This document shows positions 25,805-33,830 of a DNA stretch of 64,000 nucleotides, piece after piece. Made by a program: the position numbers and the translations under genes. The stretch's first letter is position 1; the number at the start of each line of letters is the position of its first letter. The notes below the pieces were generated by a model, which had not been told where the DNA came from, searched no databases, and worked only from the letters and a program-made list of their open reading frames with translations. The DNA comes from SKVR01 sp046291875 (GTDB lineage: Bacteria > Bacteroidota > Bacteroidia > Bacteroidales > UBA7960). The stretch lies in NCBI GenBank assembly GCA_046291875.1, contig JBKBSF010000019.1, forward strand, positions 1 to 64,000, read 5' to 3'.

Positions 25805-26953
25805 ATGAATCAACAACAAGTAGAACAAATATTTGAGCAAAAGCACAAGCAGCCGCACCGGATCTTTGCTGCCCCTGGCCGTATCAATCTGATTGGCGAA
25901 CACACCGATTACAATGAGGGTTTTGTGATGCCTGCAGCCATTGACAAGAGGATCTATCTGGCCATTGCTCCTGTGCCTGGCAATAAAGTTGAAATTTACT
26001 CAGCAGATTTTGACGAGACGGTAACCTTTTCGCTGAACCAGGCTCTGAACGATATGCCCCACTGGGCCAAATACCCCTATGGCGTTGTCAGAGAGCTTGA
26101 AGCAGCAGGCCATACGCTGCAGGGTTTCTGCGCCGTTTTTGGAGGCGACATCCCCAAGGGTGCCGGACTGTCATCGTCTGCTGCCCTCGAGAGTGTGTTT
26201 GCAGTAGCTCTTAACACCCTTTTCAGTTTGAATATCGACAACATGACCCTGGCCCGGATAGGACAAAGGGCTGAGCACAACTACGCCGGAGTTAAATGCG
26301 GCATCATGGATCAGTTTGCTTCCATCCATGGCAAGAAAGACCATGTAATGATGCTCGATTGTCGCTCACTGGAGTATGAATACCGCCCCCTGAAACTGGA
26401 CGGATTTGAACTGATCCTGGCAGACACCCGGGTAAAACACAGCCTTGCCTCATCGGAGTACAACCTGAGGCGGCACCAATGCGAAGAAGGTGTAATGGTG
26501 CTGCGCACACAAATGCCTGCAGTACGCAGTTTGCGCGATGTAAGACCCAAAGATGTTTACCCTTACAGAGAAATGATGGGCGAAGAGGTTTTCATGCGCT
26601 GCGAGTACGTTACAGAAGAGAACCAACGGGTGAAAGAGATGGCCAGGGCCCTTGAGGAAGACGATATGCCTCTGGCAGGTGAGCTTCTTTTTGCTTCTCA
26701 TCATGGCCTGAGCAACAAATACCATGTAAGCTGCCCCGAACTGGACCTTCTGGTCGATATAGCCCGAAACACCCCAGGTATACTTGGAGCAAGGATGATG
26801 GGCGGCGGATTTGGGGGTTGCACCATCAACCTGGTAAGCTCTGACGCGGCAGAGCAGTTCAAAGAAAGTGCCTACTCAGGATTTAAAAAACAATTCGGAA
26901 CCGAACCTCTGTTTTACAAGGTAAACCTCAGCCAGGGAGCTACAGAATGTTAA
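25805..26953 (+). CDS. galK: galactokinase
   Basis: GalK phosphorylates alpha-D-galactose to galactose-1-phosphate with ATP. The 382-residue GHMP kinase shows the galactokinase signature GRINLIGEHTDYNEGFVMP, the ATP loop GDIPKGAGLSSSAALE, the catalytic Asp region CGIMDQFASIHGKKDH, and the C-terminal GARMMGGGFGGCTINLV. The frame extends upstream to 25733, but that start lies in a perfect inverted repeat; ATG at 25805 gives the correct N-terminus. It is cytoplasmic and follows the sugar symporter. Confidence 0.96.
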   Translation: MNQQQVEQIFEQKHKQPHRIFAAPGRINLIGEHTDYNEGFVMPAAIDKRIYLAIAPVPGNKVEIYSADFDETVTFSLNQALNDMPHWAKYPYGVVRELEAAGHTLQGFCAVFGGDIPKGAGLSSSAALESVFAVALNTLFSLNIDNMTLARIGQRAEHNYAGVKCGIMDQFASIHGKKDHVMMLDCRSLEYEYRPLKLDGFELILADTRVKHSLASSEYNLRRHQCEEGVMVLRTQMPAVRSLRDVRPKDVYPYREMMGEEVFMRCEYVTEENQRVKEMARALEEDDMPLAGELLFASHHGLSNKYHVSCPELDLLVDIARNTPGILGARMMGGGFGGCTINLVSSDAAEQFKESAYSGFKKQFGTEPLFYKVNLSQGATEC

Positions 26954-26995
26954 AACAATTTTCATCGTCAGAAAACATATTGCAGGGGGAAATTG

Positions 26996-27003
26996 TAACT
27001 TTG
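26996..27003 (+). promoter_or_regulatory. possible galE promoter (-7 box)
   Basis: TAACTTTG matches the Bacteroidetes -7 consensus TAnnTTTG about 40 bases before galE. No TTTG is found at the right distance upstream, so a separate galE promoter is only possible. Confidence 0.4.
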
Positions 27004-27043
27004 TTTAAAACCTGATAAATCTGCAAATAAATACCGCAAAAGC

Positions 27044-28075
27044 ATGTCTGAAAAAATACTCGTTACCGGTGGCACCGGCTATATTGGCTCTCATACTGTG
27101 GTGGAACTGCAACAGAGTGGCTATGAAGTTTTAATAGTTGACAACCTTGCCAATTCTGAAGAGAGCATTGTAGGCCAGATTGAAAAGATTACCGGTGTTC
27201 GCCCTCATTTTACCCAGCTTGATCTGAGTGAGCGTCAGCCCACACTGGATTATTTTAAGCAACACAACAACATTGCGGGGGTAATCCATTTTGCCGCTTA
27301 CAAAGCAGTTGGAGAATCAACCGAATTTCCATTGAAATACTACCAGAACAACCTGGGCTCGCTTGCCAACCTGATGGAAGCCATGGCCCTTGTTAACTGC
27401 AAAAACCTGGTGTTTTCCTCTTCCTGCACCGTTTATGGTCAGCCCGATGTATTGCCCGTAACAGAGAGTGCTCCTATCAAAAAGGCTCTCTCTCCCTATG
27501 GCAATACCAAGCAGGTTTCGGAGGAGATCATATTCGATCAATGTCTTACCGGAAAGGTAGAGGCCATTGCGCTGCGCTATTTCAATCCCATAGGAGCGCA
27601 CCCTACAGCACTCATCGGAGAACTGCCTCTGGGTGTGCCCAACAACCTGGTTCCATTTATTACACAGACAGCCATTGGCAAACGCGACAAGCTCAGGGTG
27701 TTTGGAGATGATTACAACACCCCCGATGGCACCTGCATACGCGACTACATCCATGTGGTGGATCTCGCCAAAGCCCACGTTGTAGCCATGGAGCGACTCA
27801 CGCAAGGCAAAAATCTGGAACGGTTTGAGGTATTCAACCTGGGTACCGGAAACGGTTTCAGTGTACTGGAAGTGATCCAGACTTTTGAGAAAGTAAACAG
27901 CCTGAACCTAAATTACGAGATCGCACCCCGCCGCCCGGGCGATGTGGAGCAGGTTTGGGCAGAAACCACACGTGCCAACGAAGTGCTGGGCTGGAAAGCA
28001 GAGCTGGGGCTGGAACCCATGCTGCAGTCGGCATGGAAATGGGAGTTGTATTTAAAGGAGAAAGCAACCCCCTGA
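27044..28075 (+). CDS. galE: UDP-glucose 4-epimerase
   Basis: GalE interconverts UDP-galactose and UDP-glucose with bound NAD+. The 343-residue short-chain dehydrogenase-like protein has the Rossmann loop TGGTGYIGSHTV at the N-terminus, the catalytic Ser/Thr region FSSSCTVYG and the YxxxK pair in SPYGNTKQVSEE, plus RYFNPIGAHPTALIGE and the C-terminal RRPGDVEQVWA. It is the last gene of the galactose block. With GalM, GalK and the nucleotidyltransferase it could take galactose to UDP-glucose. Confidence 0.96.
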   Translation: MSEKILVTGGTGYIGSHTVVELQQSGYEVLIVDNLANSEESIVGQIEKITGVRPHFTQLDLSERQPTLDYFKQHNNIAGVIHFAAYKAVGESTEFPLKYYQNNLGSLANLMEAMALVNCKNLVFSSSCTVYGQPDVLPVTESAPIKKALSPYGNTKQVSEEIIFDQCLTGKVEAIALRYFNPIGAHPTALIGELPLGVPNNLVPFITQTAIGKRDKLRVFGDDYNTPDGTCIRDYIHVVDLAKAHVVAMERLTQGKNLERFEVFNLGTGNGFSVLEVIQTFEKVNSLNLNYEIAPRRPGDVEQVWAETTRANEVLGWKAELGLEPMLQSAWKWELYLKEKATP

Positions 28076-28093
28076 CAGATATCACAAAGGAGA

Positions 28094-28146
28094 AGGCTGT
28101 CTGAAGAATGCCCACTGGTTACTATCGGGCACTCCTCAAACAGCCT
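28094..28146. terminator. strong hairpin between convergent galE and glycosidase genes
   Basis: Arms at 28094-28113 (AGGCTGTCTGAAGAATGCCC) and 28127-28146 pair over 20 positions with three mismatches that are G-U pairs in RNA on one strand. The AGGCTGT...ACAGCCT type is a common Bacteroidetes terminator stem. It lies between two converging genes and could serve both. Confidence 0.75.
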
Positions 28147-28231
28147 CTTCCATTTTTAACCCCATTGTACAGAAAACGATTCAATTGAAAGCAGCAATAT
28201 TTTCTGACACAGGGGCCTTCCGATCATCCTC

Positions 28232-30799
28232 CTATTCAAGCCAGGCTTCCTGAAGATAAAACCGGATATTGTTTTCGGATCCATCGCCCTGCAAGGTGAT
28301 CTGAAGAACCTCCAGATCGGAGGCAACCAAGGGTCCGTGATTTGTTATGGCCGCATGCCAGGGCTTAAACTCCGGATAAGGTCGGGGTATCATGGCAAAC
28401 TGTCCTTCTTTGAAATCTTTCAGGGCAAGCCTATAGTTTTCTTGTTGTTCGTTCAGGATCAGGTCATGGGTAAAAACGTTTCCCGATTTATCTATCAGGC
28501 TAACCTCAAGCCGAACCGGGCCATTGCCCAGATTTGCACCCCTCATTACCAGGTACTCTTTCTGATTTAGCTCACTCTTTCTGCCTGCCACCTGATCGCG
28601 GAAGTTATACTTTATGGTATGAATACGCGTACGGCCGGTACCATCCTGGTTGTTGGGAATTTGCTCCAGATCGTAAAACAACCATCCTTTCCCCTTTTCA
28701 AAAGCGGCCCGTAAATCAACTCCCCTTACCCATGGGCGAAGGGTTTCTTCATTGTCTGCCATGGCGCACCACAAGGCAATGGGTTTCCCTTCGGGGATAA
28801 AATGCATGGTATAGGTGGTTTGATCGTAAAAATCCCAGTCGCCGGGTTTCCGGTCGATCCCTGCAGGAAACGTTCTCCAGTGATCACCAAAATCTATCAC
28901 AACGAAATAATGGAGTATCCCGTGTTTTGCAATTTCAGAAGGCAATGAAAGCTGGTAGATGTCATTGCCCAGATATTCTGCTTTCATCTGGCGATTGCCC
29001 AGTCTGTCCCACATGGCTATGGTTACATTCCCGGGTTTGCGGGGGCTGATCAGTTCGAAACGGATGTGAGCCTCTGCACCGGCAGTAACCTGTGGGGCAG
29101 AATAGTTTTTCACCAGGGTAACCTCCAGGTTGCTTTCAGGTGCTACAAACTCATTCATCCTGATATTTCCCAGCATAGATTGAGGATCGATTCGCACGGT
29201 GTTTCCAGCAGCCTGGAGCAAATACACACCTGGCAGGACTTCGAACTGACTGTTGCGGGCCAATGCAGACAGGGTGTTACCTTCATCGATTCCCTTTACA
29301 GAAAATCCACTGCCAAGCCCGGGCAAAGCAACTTGCATTGCTCTTTGGGTATGATGCACTGCTGCAACCTGCCGGTGGGGACTTACCCGTGCATAGGGGT
29401 CGCCGATCCAATGGGCATCGGGCATCACTTCGAGCCGCCATACGCCAGGAGCCAGTTTGTCGAGGAAGTAGGCTCCTTTGCCATCGTAGCGCACCACCGC
29501 AGAATTGCCATATCCGGCAATGGAGGTAAGACGGTTTACATCGGGAGGTACAGTTGGGGTATGGTTGGTATAATAAAACCTCTCAGGCGATACCAATTCT
29601 GCCAGATCTTCTTCATACCGTATGCGGAAGTTTGCGAAAGTATTGTTGTGTGGAAAGCTGCCAAAGTCGGCATAGCGTGGTACCTGGTGAAAGACCTGCG
29701 AGGCAATCATAAGACTGATCGCCTTTTGAGGTGCGTAGGGAAGACTCATAAAGTGTGTGCCATAGTTGGTATTGAAGGGAGCCAGAAACATGGCATCGTA
29801 ATCGAAATGAGTTGCCAGCTGCATCCCTGCCTGGCGAAAACTTCGCGCCATGGCCGGATACATATAGTTTCCTTCGGCGTCGGCAGCATCAAACTCATAC
29901 ACAATCTTCGCCATATTCCTGAAATCCAGATCATCGGCAAAGGGGATATGGTAGGTGCTCACATGAGGCAGAAAGTTTCCGTTGATCTGGCGATTGGCCA
30001 CCAAGCCCGTAGGATACCATTGAAAAGTTCCTCCTTGCACATCTGCTTCCATGTAGGCCCGATAGAGGTGTATGCTGTGGGTTACATTGTAAAAGATGGG
30101 GGTTTGTGTTCCGGTTCGGCGCATGGATGCCACCATGCGATTGATGAAGTCTTTAACCTCCTCAACAGTACCAGGATGATGCGGCTCGTTGCTTACCTCA
30201 AAAGCAACCACATCGGGATCGTCTTTGTAAGCAATGCCGGTGTATGGGTTTACATGATTGAGAAACTGATACAGGTAGTTCTCCTGCGCTTTTATGGCAT
30301 CGGGATGAGTAAGACAACCCGCCTTGCCATATTTGCGTGCAAAACCTGGCGTATCGAAATCGGGTTCAGGCCAGCCGTTGCCCCAAAAGGCAATGGGTGT
30401 AATTACGAACTTCATACCGCGCTGCTTCATCTCGGCAACAGCAAAATCGAAAAGCCTCAGATGCTCGTTGTGCAATAAGTTGCCCAGCGTATCGGAGATC
30501 TCGGTATCCCAAACATGCACCCGGTACAAATTAAAACCCAAACGTGCAAAATGATACACATCCTGCCTGATAGCTTCTTCGTGATTTACCCCCATCCTTT
30601 TGGCCATGCGAAAGGCATGAGCAAATGGGGTTGAATAGTTTACCCCAAATCCATGGATCTCACTGTTATCGGCCCTCCAACGCAGCACACCCTGTGCATC
30701 CACATAAGTTGAATGCTCTGTTGCTGACTGTGAAAGTACCGTTTGCAAGGCAAAAACAAGCAGTAGTACCGCCAGGAAAAATCGTTTATTCAGCATCAT
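28232..30799 (-). CDS. secreted clan GH-A glycoside hydrolase (GH5- or GH147-like)
   Basis: The 855-residue protein has a signal peptide (about 1-24) and a (beta/alpha)8 domain up to about 440. The acid/base candidate is Glu205 in AFEVSNEPHHPG and the nucleophile candidate is Glu302 in KIVYEFDAAD; NEP plus a late Glu is the clan GH-A pattern. The C-terminal 400 residues hold beta-rich accessory domains. It is the last gene of the PUL, after a hairpin that follows susE. In a galactan PUL a beta-galactosidase or galactanase role is likely; GH147, a beta-galactosidase family known from Bacteroides galactan loci, is one option, GH5 another. Family cannot be fixed by eye. Confidence 0.72.
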   Translation of the reverse strand: MMLNKRFFLAVLLLVFALQTVLSQSATEHSTYVDAQGVLRWRADNSEIHGFGVNYSTPFAHAFRMAKRMGVNHEEAIRQDVYHFARLGFNLYRVHVWDTEISDTLGNLLHNEHLRLFDFAVAEMKQRGMKFVITPIAFWGNGWPEPDFDTPGFARKYGKAGCLTHPDAIKAQENYLYQFLNHVNPYTGIAYKDDPDVVAFEVSNEPHHPGTVEEVKDFINRMVASMRRTGTQTPIFYNVTHSIHLYRAYMEADVQGGTFQWYPTGLVANRQINGNFLPHVSTYHIPFADDLDFRNMAKIVYEFDAADAEGNYMYPAMARSFRQAGMQLATHFDYDAMFLAPFNTNYGTHFMSLPYAPQKAISLMIASQVFHQVPRYADFGSFPHNNTFANFRIRYEEDLAELVSPERFYYTNHTPTVPPDVNRLTSIAGYGNSAVVRYDGKGAYFLDKLAPGVWRLEVMPDAHWIGDPYARVSPHRQVAAVHHTQRAMQVALPGLGSGFSVKGIDEGNTLSALARNSQFEVLPGVYLLQAAGNTVRIDPQSMLGNIRMNEFVAPESNLEVTLVKNYSAPQVTAGAEAHIRFELISPRKPGNVTIAMWDRLGNRQMKAEYLGNDIYQLSLPSEIAKHGILHYFVVIDFGDHWRTFPAGIDRKPGDWDFYDQTTYTMHFIPEGKPIALWCAMADNEETLRPWVRGVDLRAAFEKGKGWLFYDLEQIPNNQDGTGRTRIHTIKYNFRDQVAGRKSELNQKEYLVMRGANLGNGPVRLEVSLIDKSGNVFTHDLILNEQQENYRLALKDFKEGQFAMIPRPYPEFKPWHAAITNHGPLVASDLEVLQITLQGDGSENNIRFYLQEAWLE

Positions 30800-30870
30800 T
30801 AAAAAGTTTAATTAGTTCTTCATAGAGCGGTGAAAACAACCGGAGTTGTCCCCCATCGCAAAAGAGTAAA

Positions 30871-30903
30871 AGTGACGGGGTGAAATTTAATCACCCCGTC
30901 ACT
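30871..30903 (-). terminator. hairpin between susE-like gene and glycosidase gene
   Basis: AGTGACGGGGTGA and TCACCCCGTCACT form a perfect 13-bp stem with a 7-base loop. On the minus strand it follows the susE-like stop by a few bases and is followed by a T-rich stretch (TTTTACTCTTTT). It fits an intrinsic terminator or partial attenuator that lowers transcription into the glycosidase gene. Confidence 0.8.
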
Positions 30904-30909
30904 GGATTA

Positions 30910-31959
30910 TTAATTCTTTATTACTTCATAATTGTAAGGCACATTGTGCAGATCAAGCACAATAGTATAATTGCCCGCTTCGCTGATGGGGATATTATTA
31001 CCATCGTGCCCGGGATCGAGCACACCATCCAGATCGTCATCACCATAAATCAATGACCAGTTTTCGTTGGCAATGAATTTAAAGCCCCCAGCGGTAACAT
31101 CCATGGTAATGGACCAGGTTTTTGATTGTACATCGAACTGCATAGGAGTAAATGACCATCCATTGAAGTCGCCGGTTACAGCCCATTCGGTAGTATATAA
31201 CTGGTAGGTAAGATTGTCGAGGTTGGCAATGATTCTGTAGTAGCCAACCCCTTGTGTGGCAAAAATATTATTACCGCCCCAGTTGCCTACCTGCAGGGTA
31301 CCGGAAGTACCACTTTCGTTCGGATCGCCAATTACCTCTTCTTCCACCCAGTCGGGCACGAACGACATTTTGAAGCCATTCCAGTTTTCGCCATTGTCCA
31401 TCCAGATATAACCCTCGTAAATGTTATTACTCTTGAAAGAGTAGAGGTGATCTGTAAAGGACCAGCCGTTATGATCGCCTGCCAGATACAGTTTTGGAAA
31501 ATCAAGAACCACATCCAGCGGAACGAAGTTAATGTTTACCACATTGGATTCTGCAACCAGCTCGGCACTTATACTGGCAATTACCTTAAACTGTACTGCA
31601 GCTGTTTCGCCGGGCAATGCCCCCAAGGCCAGCAATGATTGATTGATGCGCGAAACCAGCATAGAATGATTGAGCAACTTGGTGGTTCCCAGCGATACTG
31701 ATTGCTGGAAATTGTTGGATGCCAGATCCATGCGCAATACATAATCCGGATTACGGTGCTGAAATCCGAAATCTGCCGCAACCCAGTTGAAGGCAGCGAA
31801 CACATCATCGATGTTATCCTGGGTGATACCAAAGGTTGAGTTTGCGTGCGTATTGGATAGCACCGGAGGGGTTATTTCACCCATCGTTACCATGTCTCTG
31901 TCGTAGCAAGCTGTAAGCAGCAGCATCAGCACCAGGGGGAGCAGAAAGATCTTTTTCAT
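30910..31959 (-). CDS. SusE-like surface glycan-binding lipoprotein
   Basis: The 349-residue protein begins MKKIFLLPLVLMLLLTAC, a clear lipoprotein signal. A SusE N-terminal Ig-like domain follows (about 25-160), then two repeated starch-/glycan-binding-like modules, each with a DHNGWSF or DFNGWSF motif (about 178-185 and 275-282). Such proteins bind polysaccharide on the cell surface beside the SusCD complex. The frame extends to 32076, but the signal peptide fixes the start at 31959. Position after susD is normal; in a galactan PUL it should bind galactan. Confidence 0.87.
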   Translation of the reverse strand: MKKIFLLPLVLMLLLTACYDRDMVTMGEITPPVLSNTHANSTFGITQDNIDDVFAAFNWVAADFGFQHRNPDYVLRMDLASNNFQQSVSLGTTKLLNHSMLVSRINQSLLALGALPGETAAVQFKVIASISAELVAESNVVNINFVPLDVVLDFPKLYLAGDHNGWSFTDHLYSFKSNNIYEGYIWMDNGENWNGFKMSFVPDWVEEEVIGDPNESGTSGTLQVGNWGGNNIFATQGVGYYRIIANLDNLTYQLYTTEWAVTGDFNGWSFTPMQFDVQSKTWSITMDVTAGGFKFIANENWSLIYGDDDLDGVLDPGHDGNNIPISEAGNYTIVLDLHNVPYNYEVIKN

Positions 31960-32232
31960 CTGAAAAAGGCTTACCAGAGATGGGGAGAAGAACATATCCC
32001 GGTTTATTTTCGGGAGCACCTGCATGATTTTACGTTCATGCGGGTTTGCGTTATTGTGAAAACATGTTCGTTTCATCAGAATATAATTTGATTAAGTAAT
32101 TGGTCTGATGGAACATCCTGAATTGTCATCCTCGTGTGTGTTAAGGGATTTATCATGGATGTTTCATATTTTTGAACTTTGATAATGTTTTGCTTTACTG
32201 CAGAAGAGAGGCTCCTGCAGCGTGGAAATTTA
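31960..32232 (-). other. long spacer between susD and susE-like genes
   Basis: About 270 bases separate the susD stop from the susE-like start, unusually long inside a PUL. On the minus strand a CTGCAG...CTGCAG hairpin lies just past susD (about 32195-32222). No consensus promoter was found. It may carry a processing or attenuation site. Confidence 0.45.
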
Positions 32233-33819
32233 TTAATACCCGTTTTGCTGCAGGTTGGGATTGGCGGCGATATCCGATGCTGGAATAGGGAACCAATTGT
32301 ATCGGTCGGCCAGGGCACGACCTTCGTAAACCCCTCCTTTCCATTCCCACATATAATCGCCACTGGTAAATTTTCCGAACCTTACCAGGTCGGTGCGCCG
32401 ATGGCCCTCCCAATAAAATTCGCGGGCCCGCTCATCGAGAATAAAATCCAGGGTAAGCTCAGATGCCGTAATACGCCCTGAGGTATTTCCATAGGCTCTG
32501 TCGCGAATGGCATTAACTGCTTCAAGAGCCTGAGCCGGGGTACCCCCCTGCCCTCCTCTGAGCACTGCTTCGGCAAACATCAGGTAGGCATCGGCTACCC
32601 TGAAGAGCGGGAAATCAATGTCCATATGCAGATTGTTGGATCCCAGCTGACCTGTAGAAGTGATGTTCTTATACTTCATTACCGAAAAGCCATTGGTAAA
32701 CTGGGCAATGTCGTCGGTGGTAATGGTGCGCCCTTCTGTAAAAAACATGGCTCTTTTGTCGGTTGCTCCTGTGTAATCATCAAATTTCTCGATGAGTTGT
32801 TTCCTTGCCCGATTGCCACCCCAGGGGTTTATGCCGTAAGAAGCTGCATCCATATCAGAAGACCATGAAGAACATGCGATCATGGTTACACCTCCCCAGG
32901 TCTGTGCATTGAGCCCATCGGCCACCACCGGAAAAATAACACCCTTGGCGTTGTGATTATCCGCCAGGAAAAGGTTCTGGTATACCGGATCAAGCTCGTA
33001 AGCCGATTCCATGACTTTGCGAGCGTAGGTAACGGCCTCCGTATAGCGGGTTGCGCCTGTATAAACTCCGGCATTGAGATAGAGTTTGGCAAGGATCATC
33101 CAGGCACTGGCCCGGTCGATACGCCCGTAAACATTGGCCAGGGGCTGCAGCAAAAGATCCTCAAGCTCTAACAATTCGCTTTCAACATAATCAAACAAAT
33201 CGATTTTGGATATCTGTGGAGGGAGGAAGGCTCCGATGGGATCATTTTCCGTAACAAAGGGCACACTTCCATAGAAATCAAGGGCGTGGTAATAACTCAG
33301 GGCCCTTAACAAACGAGCCTCGGCGCGGTAGAGTGCAATTTCGGTCCGGATGGCTTCACTGAAGCCCCGCTCTGCGAGTTTGGCCGGTGTTGTCTCTCTT
33401 ATAAACTCATTGGCCAGCGTAATTTGATAATAGATGCGCGAATACATCCCCAGATTCACCTCGTTGGAGGGGGTCCAGTTGTTGGTTTGCAATTCGGGTA
33501 TACCCGGATCATTCCAAACCCAGAGCGCCATTTCGGTAGTAAGGTCTTGCATATACCAAAAGGCGCGGATATAGTTGGAAGCTCCTTCGTCAACCCCCAG
33601 CACATCCTGGTCTCCATCGGGCCCTACCTGGCCGGTGAGCGATAATCCGCCGTAAAGCTTGGCCAGCACCATCTCGTAATTGGCCGGATCATTATAAAAA
33701 GTGGCTGATGTAATAACATTCTCATCAAGGGGTACGGTGTCAAGATCCTTTAGGCAGGATGTAAACAACATAACACTGCCCATGAGTAAGGATAAGGATA
33801 AAATATATCGTGTCTTCAT
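32233..33819 (-). CDS. SusD-like outer-membrane nutrient-binding lipoprotein
   Basis: SusD proteins are surface lipoproteins that lid the SusC channel and bind oligosaccharide. The 528-residue protein has a lipobox (MLFTSC), the SusD N-terminal region with TPR-like helices (RTEIALYRAEARLLRALSYYHALDFYGSVPFV) and the C-terminal RagB/SusD block (DFPLFRVADAYLMFAEAVLRGG, then FILDERAREFYWEGHRRTDLVRFGKF). It lies 11 bases after susC. In this PUL it should take up beta-1,4-galacto-oligosaccharides. Confidence 0.95.
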   Translation of the reverse strand: MKTRYILSLSLLMGSVMLFTSCLKDLDTVPLDENVITSATFYNDPANYEMVLAKLYGGLSLTGQVGPDGDQDVLGVDEGASNYIRAFWYMQDLTTEMALWVWNDPGIPELQTNNWTPSNEVNLGMYSRIYYQITLANEFIRETTPAKLAERGFSEAIRTEIALYRAEARLLRALSYYHALDFYGSVPFVTENDPIGAFLPPQISKIDLFDYVESELLELEDLLLQPLANVYGRIDRASAWMILAKLYLNAGVYTGATRYTEAVTYARKVMESAYELDPVYQNLFLADNHNAKGVIFPVVADGLNAQTWGGVTMIACSSWSSDMDAASYGINPWGGNRARKQLIEKFDDYTGATDKRAMFFTEGRTITTDDIAQFTNGFSVMKYKNITSTGQLGSNNLHMDIDFPLFRVADAYLMFAEAVLRGGQGGTPAQALEAVNAIRDRAYGNTSGRITASELTLDFILDERAREFYWEGHRRTDLVRFGKFTSGDYMWEWKGGVYEGRALADRYNWFPIPASDIAANPNLQQNGY

Positions 33820-33830
33820 TGCTCTATGGT

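Noticed and set aside
29066..30478. 470-codon plus-strand ORF within the glycosidase gene
   Set aside because: Antisense to a gene with signal peptide and catalytic motifs; no domain, start signal or promoter supports it.
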